A DNA stretch of 64,000 nucleotides from an uncultured Pelagibacteraceae bacterium (GTDB lineage: Bacteria > Pseudomonadota > Alphaproteobacteria > Pelagibacterales > Pelagibacteraceae). Under the pieces are notes generated by a model, which did no database searches, was not told the DNA's origin, and saw only the letters and a program-made list of their open reading frames with translations. Shown piece after piece: positions 52,991-63,593 of this stretch (its first letter is position 1; every line of letters starts with the position of its first letter). The DNA lies in contig CACJMB010000001.1 of assembly GCA_902594405.1 (NCBI GenBank), positions 124,001 to 188,000 on the forward strand. Direction: 5' to 3'. A program made the position numbers and the translations under genes.

Positions 52991-53065
52991 CACGCACACA
53001 GTTGTTGGTTTTATACCTCCGGTCCTTAATTGGAAATTACTGTGGTGGCTTAACCGGGAATAAAT
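52991..53065 (+). promoter_or_regulatory. Candidate structured rpsB 5' leader (pseudoknot-capable)
   Basis: CACAGT (52997-53002) pairs ACTGTG (53039-53044); CCGGT inside that loop (53019-53023) pairs ACCGG (53053-53057) next to the ribosome-binding site. Confidence 0.6.
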
Positions 53066-53875
53066 ATGAAAATACCTAACGTTACAATACAACAATTATT
53101 AGAAGCAGGAGTTCATCTTGGACATAAAACTTTAAGATGGAACCCAAAAATGAAAAAATACATTTTTGGAAAAAGAGACTCAATTCACATTATAGACCTG
53201 ACCCAGACTCTTGAGTTAACCAAAGTAGCTTTGGAGAAAGTTTATAAAACCATAACAAATAATGGAAAAATTTTATTTGTATCTACGAAAAAACAAGCAT
53301 CAGAAGCTATAGCTGAAGTAGCTAAAGAAACAGATCAATATTTTGTAAATTATAGATGGTTAGGTGGTATGTTAACAAATTGGGGAACAATATCAAATTC
53401 TATAAAAAAACTTAAAAAATTAGAAAGCGATTTAGTAGCTGAAAATAGAGGTTTTACTAAAAAAGAGCTTTTAAAAATGAGTGTAAAAAAAGATAAACTT
53501 CAAAGATCTTTGGGGGGTATAGCTGAAATGAAAAAAATTCCAGATTTAGTATTTGTTATAGATACAAATTTTGAATCTTTAGCTATTGCAGAGTCTGCGA
53601 AATTAGGTATACCAATAATAGCAATTTTAGACAGTAATTCTAATCCAGATAATATTGACTACCCGATTCCAGGTAATGATGATGCAAGAAGATCTATTGA
53701 TCTTTATTGTAATTTAATCAAAGAAACCATCAACAGTGCTAAAAGTTCTATACCTGAAGTGGAGAAAAAAAAAGATAAAGTTAAAGATGATAATAAATCA
53801 AAAACTATTGAAGAATTAGATAGAGAAAAATTAGAAAAAAAATTTTCTAAAGATGATAAGGAGAAATTAAATTAA
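53066..53875 (+). CDS. rpsB: 30S ribosomal protein S2
   Basis: [38 protein letters not shown]. Confidence 0.98.
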   Translation: MKIPNVTIQQLLEAGVHLGHKTLRWNPKMKKYIFGKRDSIHIIDLTQTLELTKVALEKVYKTITNNGKILFVSTKKQASEAIAEVAKETDQYFVNYRWLGGMLTNWGTISNSIKKLKKLESDLVAENRGFTKKELLKMSVKKDKLQRSLGGIAEMKKIPDLVFVIDTNFESLAIAESAKLGIPIIAILDSNSNPDNIDYPIPGNDDARRSIDLYCNLIKETINSAKSSIPEVEKKKDKVKDDNKSKTIEELDREKLEKKFSKDDKEKLN

Positions 53876-54726
53876 TGAGTGATATAGAGAAAGTAAAAAA
53901 ACTTAGAGAAGCTACTGGCGCTGGTTTTAAAGATTGTAACTTAGCTATTAAAGAGTCAAATGGAGATTTAGATAAAGCAATTGAAGTTTTAAGAGTAAAA
54001 GGAATTTCAAAAGCGTCTAAAAAAATGTCTAGAGATGCAAAAGAAGGAGTTGTAGTAGTTAGTGGAGACGACAGCAAAACTTCTGTGATAGAGGTAAATT
54101 GCGAAACGGATTTTGTTGCAAAAAATGATGATTTTATTTCCTTTGTTAAAGAACTAAGCGAATTAAACAACGATAACAATTCAAACATTGAAGATTTAAA
54201 AACATCTAAAATGAAAAATGGACAAACAGTTGATGATAATTTAGTAGCTTTAATTGCAAAAATTGGTGAAAAAATTACAATAGGAAAAGCTAAAACTATT
54301 CAAAATACCGACGGAGTTAATAACCACTATCTTCATACAGTTGTAAAAGATAATGTTGCAAAGTTAGCTGTAATGGTTTCATTAGATACTAAAGATAATT
54401 CTGATACGGTTAAAACATTCAGCAAACAATTATCTATGCATATTGCAGCATCAAACCCACTAGCTTTAGAGTCAAACTCAATAGATCAATCTATTATAGA
54501 CAAAGAACAAGAGTTAGTTACTGAAGAATTAAAGAACTCTGGAAAACCTGAGGATATTGCAAAAAAAATAAGCTTAGGTAAGATGAATAAATTTAAAGAA
54601 GAAAATGCTCTTTTAACACAGGCTTGGGTAATGGAACCTAAAAAGAAAGTTAAAGATGTATTAAAAGAACTGTCTATAGCTGATTTGAAAATTAAAGAGT
54701 TTTATAGAATAAAGATTGGAGAATAA
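53875..54726 (+). CDS. tsf: Elongation factor Ts
   Basis: [49 protein letters not shown]. Confidence 0.98.
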   Translation: MSDIEKVKKLREATGAGFKDCNLAIKESNGDLDKAIEVLRVKGISKASKKMSRDAKEGVVVVSGDDSKTSVIEVNCETDFVAKNDDFISFVKELSELNNDNNSNIEDLKTSKMKNGQTVDDNLVALIAKIGEKITIGKAKTIQNTDGVNNHYLHTVVKDNVAKLAVMVSLDTKDNSDTVKTFSKQLSMHIAASNPLALESNSIDQSIIDKEQELVTEELKNSGKPEDIAKKISLGKMNKFKEENALLTQAWVMEPKKKVKDVLKELSIADLKIKEFYRIKIGE

Positions 54727-55278
54727 ATGTTTGATGAGAAATCATACAGCCTTAAAATGGATAAAGCCATTGAGGTATTCTCTAAAGAACTATCATCCTT
54801 ACGTACGGGTAGAGCAAATGCTTCAATGTTGGATTTAATTAAAGTTGATGTTTATGGTCAACAAATGCCAATAAATCAAGTTGGAAGTATAACAACTCCT
54901 GAGCCTAGAATGATAAATATTCAAGTATGGGACGCTAACAATGTATCATTAGTAGACGCAGCAATACAAAAATCGGACTTAGGACTAAATCCTCAAATAG
55001 ATGGACAATTAATAAGGTTACCTGTACCAGAACTTAATGAAGAAAGAAGAACTGAGCTTAAAAAATTAATTAAATCTATCGGTGAAAAATGTAAAGTTTC
55101 AATTCGAAATATTCGAAGAGAGGCAAATGAAGATCTAAAGAAACTTTTAAAAACAAAAGAGATTAGTGAAGACGATGAAAAATCTAATGAAAAAAAAGTT
55201 CAAACAATAACAGATAATCATATTAAATCAGTTGATGATAAAGTTTCATTAAAAGAAAAAGAAATAATGACAATATGA
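54727..55278 (+). CDS. frr: Ribosome recycling factor
   Basis: LSSLRTGRANASMLDLIKVDVYGQQMPINQVGSITTPEPRM. Confidence 0.98.
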   Translation: MFDEKSYSLKMDKAIEVFSKELSSLRTGRANASMLDLIKVDVYGQQMPINQVGSITTPEPRMINIQVWDANNVSLVDAAIQKSDLGLNPQIDGQLIRLPVPELNEERRTELKKLIKSIGEKCKVSIRNIRREANEDLKKLLKTKEISEDDEKSNEKKVQTITDNHIKSVDDKVSLKEKEIMTI

Positions 55279-55949
55279 ACCCTTTAAATCATGTGGCCAT
55301 TATTATGGATGGCAACGGTAGATGGGGATTGAAAAATGAAAATTCTAGAAATGCTGGTCATAAAGCTGGACTTAAAACTGTTGAAAAGATCATTAAGGAA
55401 AGTATTAAAAACAATGTTAAATTTTTAACTTTATTTGCTTTTTCAACAGAGAATTGGAAAAGACCAAAAAAAGAAATAAGTTTTCTTTTTAATTTACTTG
55501 AAGATTTTTTAAAAAATAAGATTGATGATCTTAATAAACAAAATATTAAACTTAAAATTATAGGTATTAAAAATTTTTCAACTAGATTAAATAAACTGCT
55601 AAATATATCTGAAAAAAAAACATCAAAAAATACTAAAATTCAAATTAATCTTGCATTAAATTATGGATCAAAATCTGAACTTGTTAATGCTTTTAAAAAT
55701 TTAATAAAAAATAACGATAAGATAAACGAAAAAAATCTATCAAAACATTTACAAACAAAAAACATTCCCGATCCAGATATATTAATAAGAACTGGAGATA
55801 AAAAAAGATTAAGTAACTTTTTGTTATGGCAACTTGCTTATTCTGAAATTTTTTTTGAAAAGAAATTGTGGCCAGATTTTAACGAAAATGATTATAATAA
55901 GATTATTAAAAAGTTTAGATCTATTAAAAGAAACTTTGGAAAAATTTGA
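55275..55949 (+). CDS. uppS: Isoprenyl (undecaprenyl) diphosphate synthase
   Basis: HVAIIMDGNGRWG, FAFSTENWKRP, DILIRTGDKKRLSNFLLWQLAYSE. Confidence 0.97.
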   Translation: MNPLNHVAIIMDGNGRWGLKNENSRNAGHKAGLKTVEKIIKESIKNNVKFLTLFAFSTENWKRPKKEISFLFNLLEDFLKNKIDDLNKQNIKLKIIGIKNFSTRLNKLLNISEKKTSKNTKIQINLALNYGSKSELVNAFKNLIKNNDKINEKNLSKHLQTKNIPDPDILIRTGDKKRLSNFLLWQLAYSEIFFEKKLWPDFNENDYNKIIKKFRSIKRNFGKI

Positions 55950-56614
55950 TGAATAATAATTTAACTAAGAGGCTTATTAGCTCTTTAATAATTTTACCAA
56001 TTACACTTTTGTTCATAATTAACGGTTCATTATTTTTTATGTTTTTTTTAAGTATTTTATTTTTAGTTACCTCTTATGAGTGGATGAAAATGACTAAAAG
56101 AAAGATATTATATAAATCTATTGGTATTATTTTTTTAATTTTTTCTTTTTACTCAGCTTTTGTTCTTAGAACTTATGCAGGATTAAATTTTTTTCTTTTT
56201 ATAATTTTAATATCAATTTTTACAGATATAGGTGGTTATATTTTTGGAAATTTTTTTAAAGGACCAAAACTAACAAAGATAAGCCCGAATAAAACTTATT
56301 CAGGAGTTATTGGAAGTCTATTAATGCCCGTGTTCGCCGGTTTACTTTATATCCAATACATAAAACTTCCTCTTGGAATTCTTGTACCACTTAAACTAGA
56401 TACACTTAGTAATAATTTTGATTTAAATTTTCTTATTATGATTTTATCTATTTCAATAATAAGTCAGTTAGGTGATTTAACAATTTCCTATTTTAAAAGA
56501 TTGTCAAAAATAAAAGATACAGGGAAAATCCTCCCCGGACATGGTGGTTTACTTGATAGATTAGATGGTTTGATTTTTGTAATTCCAATTTCGTACTTAT
56601 TTATTGTTTCATAA
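55949..56614 (+). CDS. cdsA: Phosphatidate cytidylyltransferase
   Basis: SQLGDLTISYFKRLSKIKDTGKILPGHGGLLDRLDGL. Confidence 0.95.
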   Translation: MNNNLTKRLISSLIILPITLLFIINGSLFFMFFLSILFLVTSYEWMKMTKRKILYKSIGIIFLIFSFYSAFVLRTYAGLNFFLFIILISIFTDIGGYIFGNFFKGPKLTKISPNKTYSGVIGSLLMPVFAGLLYIQYIKLPLGILVPLKLDTLSNNFDLNFLIMILSISIISQLGDLTISYFKRLSKIKDTGKILPGHGGLLDRLDGLIFVIPISYLFIVS

Positions 56615-56618
56615 AAAT

Positions 56619-57809
56619 ATGAAAAAAAAAATTGCTATACTAGGATCTACAGGCTCAATTGGTAAAACTTTATTAAATATTATTGAAAAAGATAGACAAA
56701 ATTTTGAAATTGTACTTTTGGCTGCAAATAAAAACCATAAATTACTATTGAAGCAGGCAAAAAAATATAAGGTTAAAAATTTAATAATTTCAAATTTAAA
56801 AAGTTATAAACATATAATCAAAAATAAAAAAAAATTAAAAATAAAAGTTTTTAACAATTTTAATTATTTTAATAAAATTTTTAAAAAGAAAATTGATTAT
56901 TCAATGAGTGCTATCACAGGAATAGACGGTCTAATACCAACTTTAAAAATTATTAAATATACAAAAAATATTGCAATAGCGAACAAAGAATCTATCATAT
57001 GTGGCTGGAGTCTAATAAAAAAAGAATTAGACAAACACAAAACTAATTTCATTCCAGTTGACTCAGAACATTTTTCTTTATGGTTTGCTTTAAAAGGAAG
57101 TGGTTCAAATAATATTGAAAAAATTTTTATTACTGCATCTGGTGGCCCTTTTTATAAATTTTCTTTAAATAAAATTTATACTGCTAAAATATCTGATGCA
57201 TTAAATCATCCAAATTGGAAGATGGGAAAAAAAATTTCAATAGACTCTGCAACAATGATAAATAAAGTTTATGAAGTAATTGAAGCAAAGAATATTTTTG
57301 AGATTCCATTTAAAAAAATTGAAATATTGACACATCCTAAATCCTACATTCATGCAATAATTAAATTTAATAATGGTCTAATTAAATTGATAGCACACGA
57401 AACTACTATGAAGATTCCTATATTTAACTCACTTTTTTCATCTGGATATAAAAAACTAAAGTCAAAAAAATTGAATTTAAAAACATTAAACAACTTAGAT
57501 TTTCAAAATGTAGATCTTAAAAAATATCCTATGGTAAAACTTTTAAAACATCTTCCAATTAAACAATCATTGTATGAAACAGTTATTGTTTCAGCTAATG
57601 ATACTCTTGTTTCACTCTATTTAAAAAAAAAAATTAAATTTCACGAAATAAATGAAAAATTATTCAAAATATTAAAACTTAAAGAGTTTAATAAATTTAA
57701 AAATATTTTACCAAGAAATAGTAGAGATATAATTAAACTCAATAATTATGTACGTTTAAAAATTTTGAAAACCGTGTATAAATCCCAGAATAATGATGAA
57801 TTTATCTAA
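56619..57809 (+). CDS. dxr: 1-deoxy-D-xylulose 5-phosphate reductoisomerase
   Basis: KKIAILGSTGSIGKTLL, IANKESIICGW, PVDSEHFSLW, SGGPF. Confidence 0.97.
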   Translation: MKKKIAILGSTGSIGKTLLNIIEKDRQNFEIVLLAANKNHKLLLKQAKKYKVKNLIISNLKSYKHIIKNKKKLKIKVFNNFNYFNKIFKKKIDYSMSAITGIDGLIPTLKIIKYTKNIAIANKESIICGWSLIKKELDKHKTNFIPVDSEHFSLWFALKGSGSNNIEKIFITASGGPFYKFSLNKIYTAKISDALNHPNWKMGKKISIDSATMINKVYEVIEAKNIFEIPFKKIEILTHPKSYIHAIIKFNNGLIKLIAHETTMKIPIFNSLFSSGYKKLKSKKLNLKTLNNLDFQNVDLKKYPMVKLLKHLPIKQSLYETVIVSANDTLVSLYLKKKIKFHEINEKLFKILKLKEFNKFKNILPRNSRDIIKLNNYVRLKILKTVYKSQNNDEFI

Positions 57810-60036
57810 ATATTTTTCACTAATAATATACTTATTAGTAATATTCACCTCAAAAGTTTTTAGTAGTGAGCTAGTTAATGATATAATTATTAAAGGCAAT
57901 CAAAGAATTTCATCTGAAACAATAAAATTGTTTTCCGAAGTTAAAATAAATCAAGAAATTGATGAAAATAATTTAAATAAAATATTAAAAAATTTATATG
58001 AAACTAATTATTTCAAAGATGTAAAAATTACATTAAAAAATGGCCTGCTAACTATTATCGTAGAAGAGAATCCAATAATTGGAAATATAAAAATTGAAGG
58101 GGTTAAAGCTAATAAAATAAAGAAAGCAATAAAAGATAACCTTTCATTAAAACAGAGAGCTTCATATAACGAGGTGATTTTAAATAATGATCTAGAAAAA
58201 GTTTATGAAACCCTTAGAAATGAAGGATATTATTTTCCTAAAGTTGAAATTTTTGTAGAAGAAAAAACAAATAGAATTTTCGACATAACTTTTGAAATAG
58301 AACTAGGTAGTAAAACTAAAATAAGTAAAATTAATTTTACTGGTAATAATTTTTTTAAAGATAATAAGTTAAAGTCAGTTATTATAAGTGAGGAGTACAA
58401 ACCCTGGAAGTTTATTTCAGGTCGAAAATATCTTAAAAAAGAAAATGTTGAATTTGATAAAAGATTATTAAAAAATTTTTATCTAAACAAAGGTTTTTAT
58501 AATGTTGAAATTAATTCTTCCTTTGCAAAACTTAATAAAGACCAAGATTTTGAATTGGTATTTAATATAATCGAAAATGATAGGTATTATTTTGATAACT
58601 TAACTTTAAATTTACCTTCTGATTATAATACTGATAATTATAGTGAAATTTTAAAATTATTTGCTCAATTAAAAAATAAACCATATTCAATTATACGTAT
58701 AGAAAAAATAATAAATGAAATTGATAAAATAAGTACTAATGAACAATTTGAATCAATAAAATCAAGTGTAATTGAAAATATTGTAGATAATAAAATTAAT
58801 TTAGAATTTAATGTGGAGGAAAGTGAAAGGATTGTTGTCTCAAAGATAAATATTTTTGGTAACAATATTACAAAAGAAAATGTAATAAGAAATCAATTAG
58901 AATTAGATGAGGGTGATCCATTTAATAAAATTTTAGTAAGTAAGTCTATAAATAATATTAAAAATTTAAATTTTTTTAAAGTCGTGGACTCTGAGATATT
59001 AGACACAAATGAAGGTTCTAAAGTTATTAATATAGCTGTAGAAGAAAAGCCTACGGGAGAAATTTCAGCTGGTGCAGGTGTTGGTACATCTGGAGGCACA
59101 ATAGGTTTTGGAATTAAGGAAAATAATTATTTAGGTAGTGGCGTCAAATTAGATGCAAATATGACAATCACTGAAGACTCAATAAAAGGATTGTTTTCTG
59201 TTAGGAATCCTAATTATAAGAATACTGATAAATCTTTTTACACCTCGATACAAGCAACAGAATTGAACAAATTATCAGATTTTGGATATAAGACTAGTAA
59301 AACTGGTATTTCATTTGGTACAGGGTTTGAATATTATAAGGATTTAAATTTAAGTTTAGGACTAAATACTTTTTATGAAACAATTGAAACTGACTCAACA
59401 GCTTCAACAAGACAAAAAAATCAAACAGGCAATTATTTTGATACATTTTTTAATTTAAAATTTGATTATGATAAAAGAGATCAAAAATTTCAAACTACAG
59501 ATGGTTTTAGAAGTAATTATTCGGTTGAAGTACCATTAATTAGTGATTCAAATACATTTTCTAGCAGCTATATATTCAGTAATTATTTTCAATATTTAGA
59601 AAAAAATATTTTCAAATCATCACTGTACCTCAAAGGCACAACTTCAATTACTGGAGAAAATATTAAATTATCTGAAAGAATTTATATACCAAGCTCAAGA
59701 TTAAGAGGATTTGAATTTGGAAAAATTGGACCAAAAGATGGTAATGATTTTGTTGGAGGAAATTATGCTGTAGCAATAAATTTTTCATCCTCAATACCAC
59801 AAATTTTAGAAAATAATCAATCAACTGATTTTTCTGTATTTATGGATATAGCTAACTTATGGGGAGTTGACTATAATTCAGCCTTAGAAACAGATAAAAT
59901 AAGAAGTTCAGTAGGTATAAGTATGGATTATTTTAGTCCAATTGGGCCTTTGAGTTTTTCTTTAACTCATCCTTTAACAAAAGATAGTACAGATGTAACT
60001 GAATCATTTAGATTTAATTTAGGAACAACTTTTTGA
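57793..60036 (+). CDS. bamA: Outer membrane protein assembly factor BamA
   Basis: Signal peptide, repeated POTRA-like segments, C-terminal barrel including SSRLRGFEFGKIGPKD and terminal Phe. Confidence 0.96.
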   Translation: MMNLSKYFSLIIYLLVIFTSKVFSSELVNDIIIKGNQRISSETIKLFSEVKINQEIDENNLNKILKNLYETNYFKDVKITLKNGLLTIIVEENPIIGNIKIEGVKANKIKKAIKDNLSLKQRASYNEVILNNDLEKVYETLRNEGYYFPKVEIFVEEKTNRIFDITFEIELGSKTKISKINFTGNNFFKDNKLKSVIISEEYKPWKFISGRKYLKKENVEFDKRLLKNFYLNKGFYNVEINSSFAKLNKDQDFELVFNIIENDRYYFDNLTLNLPSDYNTDNYSEILKLFAQLKNKPYSIIRIEKIINEIDKISTNEQFESIKSSVIENIVDNKINLEFNVEESERIVVSKINIFGNNITKENVIRNQLELDEGDPFNKILVSKSINNIKNLNFFKVVDSEILDTNEGSKVINIAVEEKPTGEISAGAGVGTSGGTIGFGIKENNYLGSGVKLDANMTITEDSIKGLFSVRNPNYKNTDKSFYTSIQATELNKLSDFGYKTSKTGISFGTGFEYYKDLNLSLGLNTFYETIETDSTASTRQKNQTGNYFDTFFNLKFDYDKRDQKFQTTDGFRSNYSVEVPLISDSNTFSSSYIFSNYFQYLEKNIFKSSLYLKGTTSITGENIKLSERIYIPSSRLRGFEFGKIGPKDGNDFVGGNYAVAINFSSSIPQILENNQSTDFSVFMDIANLWGVDYNSALETDKIRSSVGISMDYFSPIGPLSFSLTHPLTKDSTDVTESFRFNLGTTF

Positions 60037-60548
60037 TGAAAATACATTTTAAACTTTTTTTAATTTTAATATTTATATTCATTAAGCAGCCTTTATCTAT
60101 AGCTGAGCAAAAAATTACTTTTCTAAATCTCGAAAAAATACTTAATGATACTATTTCTGGAAAAAAGATAATTAAAAATTTAGAAAAGCAAAAAAATAAC
60201 AATGCCAATAATTTTAAAAAAATAAGTGATGAAATTCGAAGTAAAGAAGAAAATATATTAAAACAAAAAAATATATTATCAAAAGAAGAGTTTGAAAAAA
60301 AAATAATTAATTTAAGACAAGAAGTAGATCAATTTAATAAAGATCGAAATAAAACTATTAAAGAATATGAAATAACAAAAAAAAACGAATTAGATAATTT
60401 TCTAAAAAAAATAACCCCTTACATAGAAAAATACATAGCTGAAAATTCAGTTGGTTTAGTTTTAAATCAAAAAAATATATTTATAGCTGATAAAAAATAT
60501 GACATAACAGAAAAAATAATAGCTATTGTTGATGAAAATTTAAAATAA
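60036..60548 (+). CDS. skp: OmpH/Skp family periplasmic chaperone
   Basis: Signal peptide, coiled-coil rich, between bamA and fabZ. Confidence 0.85.
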   Translation: MKIHFKLFLILIFIFIKQPLSIAEQKITFLNLEKILNDTISGKKIIKNLEKQKNNNANNFKKISDEIRSKEENILKQKNILSKEEFEKKIINLRQEVDQFNKDRNKTIKEYEITKKNELDNFLKKITPYIEKYIAENSVGLVLNQKNIFIADKKYDITEKIIAIVDENLK

Positions 60549-60994
60549 TGACAAGTTTGAATAAATCTCAAATAATTGAACTTTTACCACATAGAGAACC
60601 TATGCTATTGATTGATGAACTTTATGATATTGTAAATTTAAAATCAGCAACAGCAGTTGTGAATGTAACTAAAGAAAGTTTTTTTGTGCAAGGGCATTTC
60701 CCCGATAATCCTGTAATGCCAGGGGTGTTAATAGTAGAATCTTTTGGTCAAGCTGCTGCTGCATTAACAGCTCATGGCCTAGATAAATCAACTTATGAAA
60801 ATAAATTAGTTTTTTTAATGGGTGTGGAAAAAGCAAGATTTAGAAACCCTGTCATACCTGATTGTAAACTTATTTTAAAAATAGAAGCAATTAGATCTCA
60901 TGGTCGAGTATGGAAATATAAAGGCGAAGCCTTTGTTGATGATATAAAAATGGCTGATGCTATATGGTCCGCAACAATTGTAGATAAGAAATAA
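60548..60994 (+). CDS. fabZ: 3-hydroxyacyl-ACP dehydratase FabZ
   Basis: LLPHREPMLLID, GHFPDNPVMPGVLIVESFGQAAA. Confidence 0.97.
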   Translation: MTSLNKSQIIELLPHREPMLLIDELYDIVNLKSATAVVNVTKESFFVQGHFPDNPVMPGVLIVESFGQAAAALTAHGLDKSTYENKLVFLMGVEKARFRNPVIPDCKLILKIEAIRSHGRVWKYKGEAFVDDIKMADAIWSATIVDKK

Positions 60995-61023
60995 ATAGCA
61001 ATAATTATTGATAACTTTAATTT

Positions 61024-61046
61024 AATTGCTTTGATAAAAAGCAATT
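61024..61046 (+). promoter_or_regulatory. Hairpin abutting the lpxD start codon
   Basis: AATTGCTTT-GATAA-AAAGCAATT, 9-bp perfect stem whose 3' end is the base before the ATG at 61047. Confidence 0.5.
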
Positions 61047-62027
61047 ATGCACCATCCTTTTTTTAAAAATCAAGGTCCTATAAAAGTCTCAGAAATTGTT
61101 ACCTATCTAAATATAAATATTAATACAATTAATGAAGATAAAAAAATATATGATATCAAAGATCTTACCTCATGTACCAAAAATGACATAACTTTTTTTC
61201 ATTCAAAAAAATACAAAGATGTTGCAAAAAAAACTAAAGCATCTTTTTGTTTAACTACAGAAGTTCTAAAAACAGAACTACCTAATACTTGTTTACCCTT
61301 AGTTGTCAAAAATGTTTTGGTTTCTACCTCAAAAGTTACATCTATATTCTACCCAGAATCGATAAATGATAACTTTGATGAAACAGTAACTCAAATAGAT
61401 GACACTATTTTTAAAGACAAAGTTAGTTTTGGTAAAAATGTTTTAATAGGTGAAAATGTCTCAATTGGTAACGACTGTAAAATTGGACATAATACAATCA
61501 TAGAAAAAAATGTTGTTATTGGTGACAATTGCTCTATTGGAGCAAATAATATTATCAGAAATACTCTTGTAAAAAATAACGTGAGAATATTAGACAACTG
61601 TATAATTGGTAAACATGGTTTTGGTTTCTTTCCAATTGAAAATAGAAATTTAAGGTATCCACATATAGGAATAGTGTTAATTGAGGATAATTGTGAAATT
61701 GGGTGTGGTGCAACTATAGATAGAGGATCTATGTCTAACACAATAATAGGTAAAAATACTTATTTAGATAATCAAATTCACATTGCTCATAATGTTAAAA
61801 TTGGTGAAAATACAATTATAGCTGGGCAAGTAGGGATAGCAGGAAGCTCAACAATCGGAAATAATGTTAAAATTGGTGGCCAAGCTGGAATATCAGGGCA
61901 TCTTAAAATTGGAAACAATGTAGAAATAGGTGGTGGTTCAGGAGTCATTAGAGACATTCCTGACAATACAAAAGTTATGGGCTATCCAGCAAAAAATATT
62001 AGAGAATTTTTAAGAGATAATAAATGA
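61047..62027 (+). CDS. lpxD: UDP-3-O-acylglucosamine N-acyltransferase
   Basis: [14 protein letters not shown] terminus and hexapeptide repeats ([29 protein letters not shown]). Confidence 0.95.
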   Translation: MHHPFFKNQGPIKVSEIVTYLNININTINEDKKIYDIKDLTSCTKNDITFFHSKKYKDVAKKTKASFCLTTEVLKTELPNTCLPLVVKNVLVSTSKVTSIFYPESINDNFDETVTQIDDTIFKDKVSFGKNVLIGENVSIGNDCKIGHNTIIEKNVVIGDNCSIGANNIIRNTLVKNNVRILDNCIIGKHGFGFFPIENRNLRYPHIGIVLIEDNCEIGCGATIDRGSMSNTIIGKNTYLDNQIHIAHNVKIGENTIIAGQVGIAGSSTIGNNVKIGGQAGISGHLKIGNNVEIGGGSGVIRDIPDNTKVMGYPAKNIREFLRDNK

Positions 62028-62806
62028 TAGATAAAACAGCTATAATTGACTCAAAAGCTAAGATTTCTAAAAATGTAAAAATTGGTCCTTATTCGATCAT
62101 AGGTCCTCATGTTGAAATTGAAGAGGGTACAGTTATTCAATCACACGTTAATATTACAGGGCAAACAAAAATTGGAAAAAACAATATTATTTATCCGTTT
62201 GCATCAATAGGAAACGATCCTCAAGATCTAAAATTTCAAGGTGAAGAAACAAAGTTAGAGATTGGTAACAATAATAAAATTAGAGAATATGTCACAATTA
62301 ATCCAGGAACAAAAGGAGGTGGTGGATTAACAAAAGTTGGTAACAACTGTTTGTTTATGGTTTCAGCCCATATTGCTCATGATTGTTATGTTGGAGACAA
62401 CGTAATTTTGGCCAACAATGTGCCGTTAGGAGGTCATGCACTTATAGACGATAATGCTATTATTGGTGGTAATTCAGCTGTTCAGCAATTTACTAGAGTA
62501 GGTAAATCAGCAATGATTGGAGGCATGTGTGGTGTAGTTAGAGATATAATTCCATATGGAATAGCACATGGCAACAGAAGTGTTTTACAGGGATTGAATT
62601 TAATAGGTTTAAGAAGAAAAAATATTTCAAATAAAGAAATAATGATTTTAAGTGATGCGTACAAAGAAATTTTTAAAAATGAAAATTTAACAGAGAATTT
62701 AAATAATCTATCAAAAGATTTTAAGAGCAGTGAACTAGTGGCAGAAGTTATTGGATTTATAGAAAAAGATAAGAAAAGACCAATTTGTACTCCATTTTCA
62801 AAATAA
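62024..62806 (+). CDS. lpxA: Acyl-ACP--UDP-N-acetylglucosamine O-acyltransferase
   Basis: hexapeptide repeats; [37 protein letters not shown]. Confidence 0.97.
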   Translation: MIDKTAIIDSKAKISKNVKIGPYSIIGPHVEIEEGTVIQSHVNITGQTKIGKNNIIYPFASIGNDPQDLKFQGEETKLEIGNNNKIREYVTINPGTKGGGGLTKVGNNCLFMVSAHIAHDCYVGDNVILANNVPLGGHALIDDNAIIGGNSAVQQFTRVGKSAMIGGMCGVVRDIIPYGIAHGNRSVLQGLNLIGLRRKNISNKEIMILSDAYKEIFKNENLTENLNNLSKDFKSSELVAEVIGFIEKDKKRPICTPFSK

Positions 62807-62807
62807 A

Positions 62808-63593
62808 ATGATAGGTTTGTTTTTAGGTGACACAGAGTTTTCAGAACTAGTTCATAAAAAAATAAAAAAACAAAAAATAAAATATTTCATTATAGATTTT
62901 TCAAAAAACAATAAATTTAATAAAGACAAGAATTCTTTTAGAATAAGCATTGGAAGATTTGGGAAAATTATAGATTTAATCAAACAAAAAAAGTGTAAAA
63001 AAGTTCTGTTTGCAGGCAAAATTTCAAAACCAAATTTTTCCTCTTTAAGATTAGATTTAAAAGGTATTTATTATATGCCAAGTGTAATCAGAGCTGCTAA
63101 AATAGGTGATGCAGCTATAATTAAATCAATAATAAAAATTTTAAATAATGAAGGAATAAAAGTCATTAGCTCTATATTCTTTAATCCAGAGCTATCATTA
63201 AAGAAAGGTTGTTACACCCAACTAAAGCCGAATAAACAAGATTTAATATCAATAAAAAAAGGGAAATTATTTTTTAATAAAACCAAAAGTCTAGACCACA
63301 TTCAAGCGTTAGTAGTTAAAGGTGATAAAATTTTAGCTAAAGAGGGAAAAGAGGGTACAAAAAAAATGTTATCAACATTAAAGAGAAAATCATATGGTAT
63401 TTTAATTAAATTACCGAAAAAGAAGCAAGATTTGAGAATGGATTTGCCAACAATTGGTTTACAAACTTTTAAGGATGCTAAAAAATATGGATTACGTGGT
63501 GTAGTTTTGCAATCTAAAAAGAATATTTTTCTAAATAAACCTGAATGCATTAAATTTGCTAATAAACATAAGATATTTATTAATATAATATGA
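62808..63593 (+). CDS. lpxI: UDP-2,3-diacylglucosamine pyrophosphatase LpxI (DUF1009)
   Basis: Between lpxA and lpxB; KVLFAGKISKPNF, DLPTIGLQTFKDAKKYGLRGVVLQSKKN. Confidence 0.88.
   Translation: MIGLFLGDTEFSELVHKKIKKQKIKYFIIDFSKNNKFNKDKNSFRISIGRFGKIIDLIKQKKCKKVLFAGKISKPNFSSLRLDLKGIYYMPSVIRAAKIGDAAIIKSIIKILNNEGIKVISSIFFNPELSLKKGCYTQLKPNKQDLISIKKGKLFFNKTKSLDHIQALVVKGDKILAKEGKEGTKKMLSTLKRKSYGILIKLPKKKQDLRMDLPTIGLQTFKDAKKYGLRGVVLQSKKNIFLNKPECIKFANKHKIFINII

Noticed and set aside
61391-61741. Antisense ORF and internal repeats in lpxD
   Set aside because: Repeats are the hexapeptide-encoding left-handed beta-helix; the antisense ORF is a by-product.
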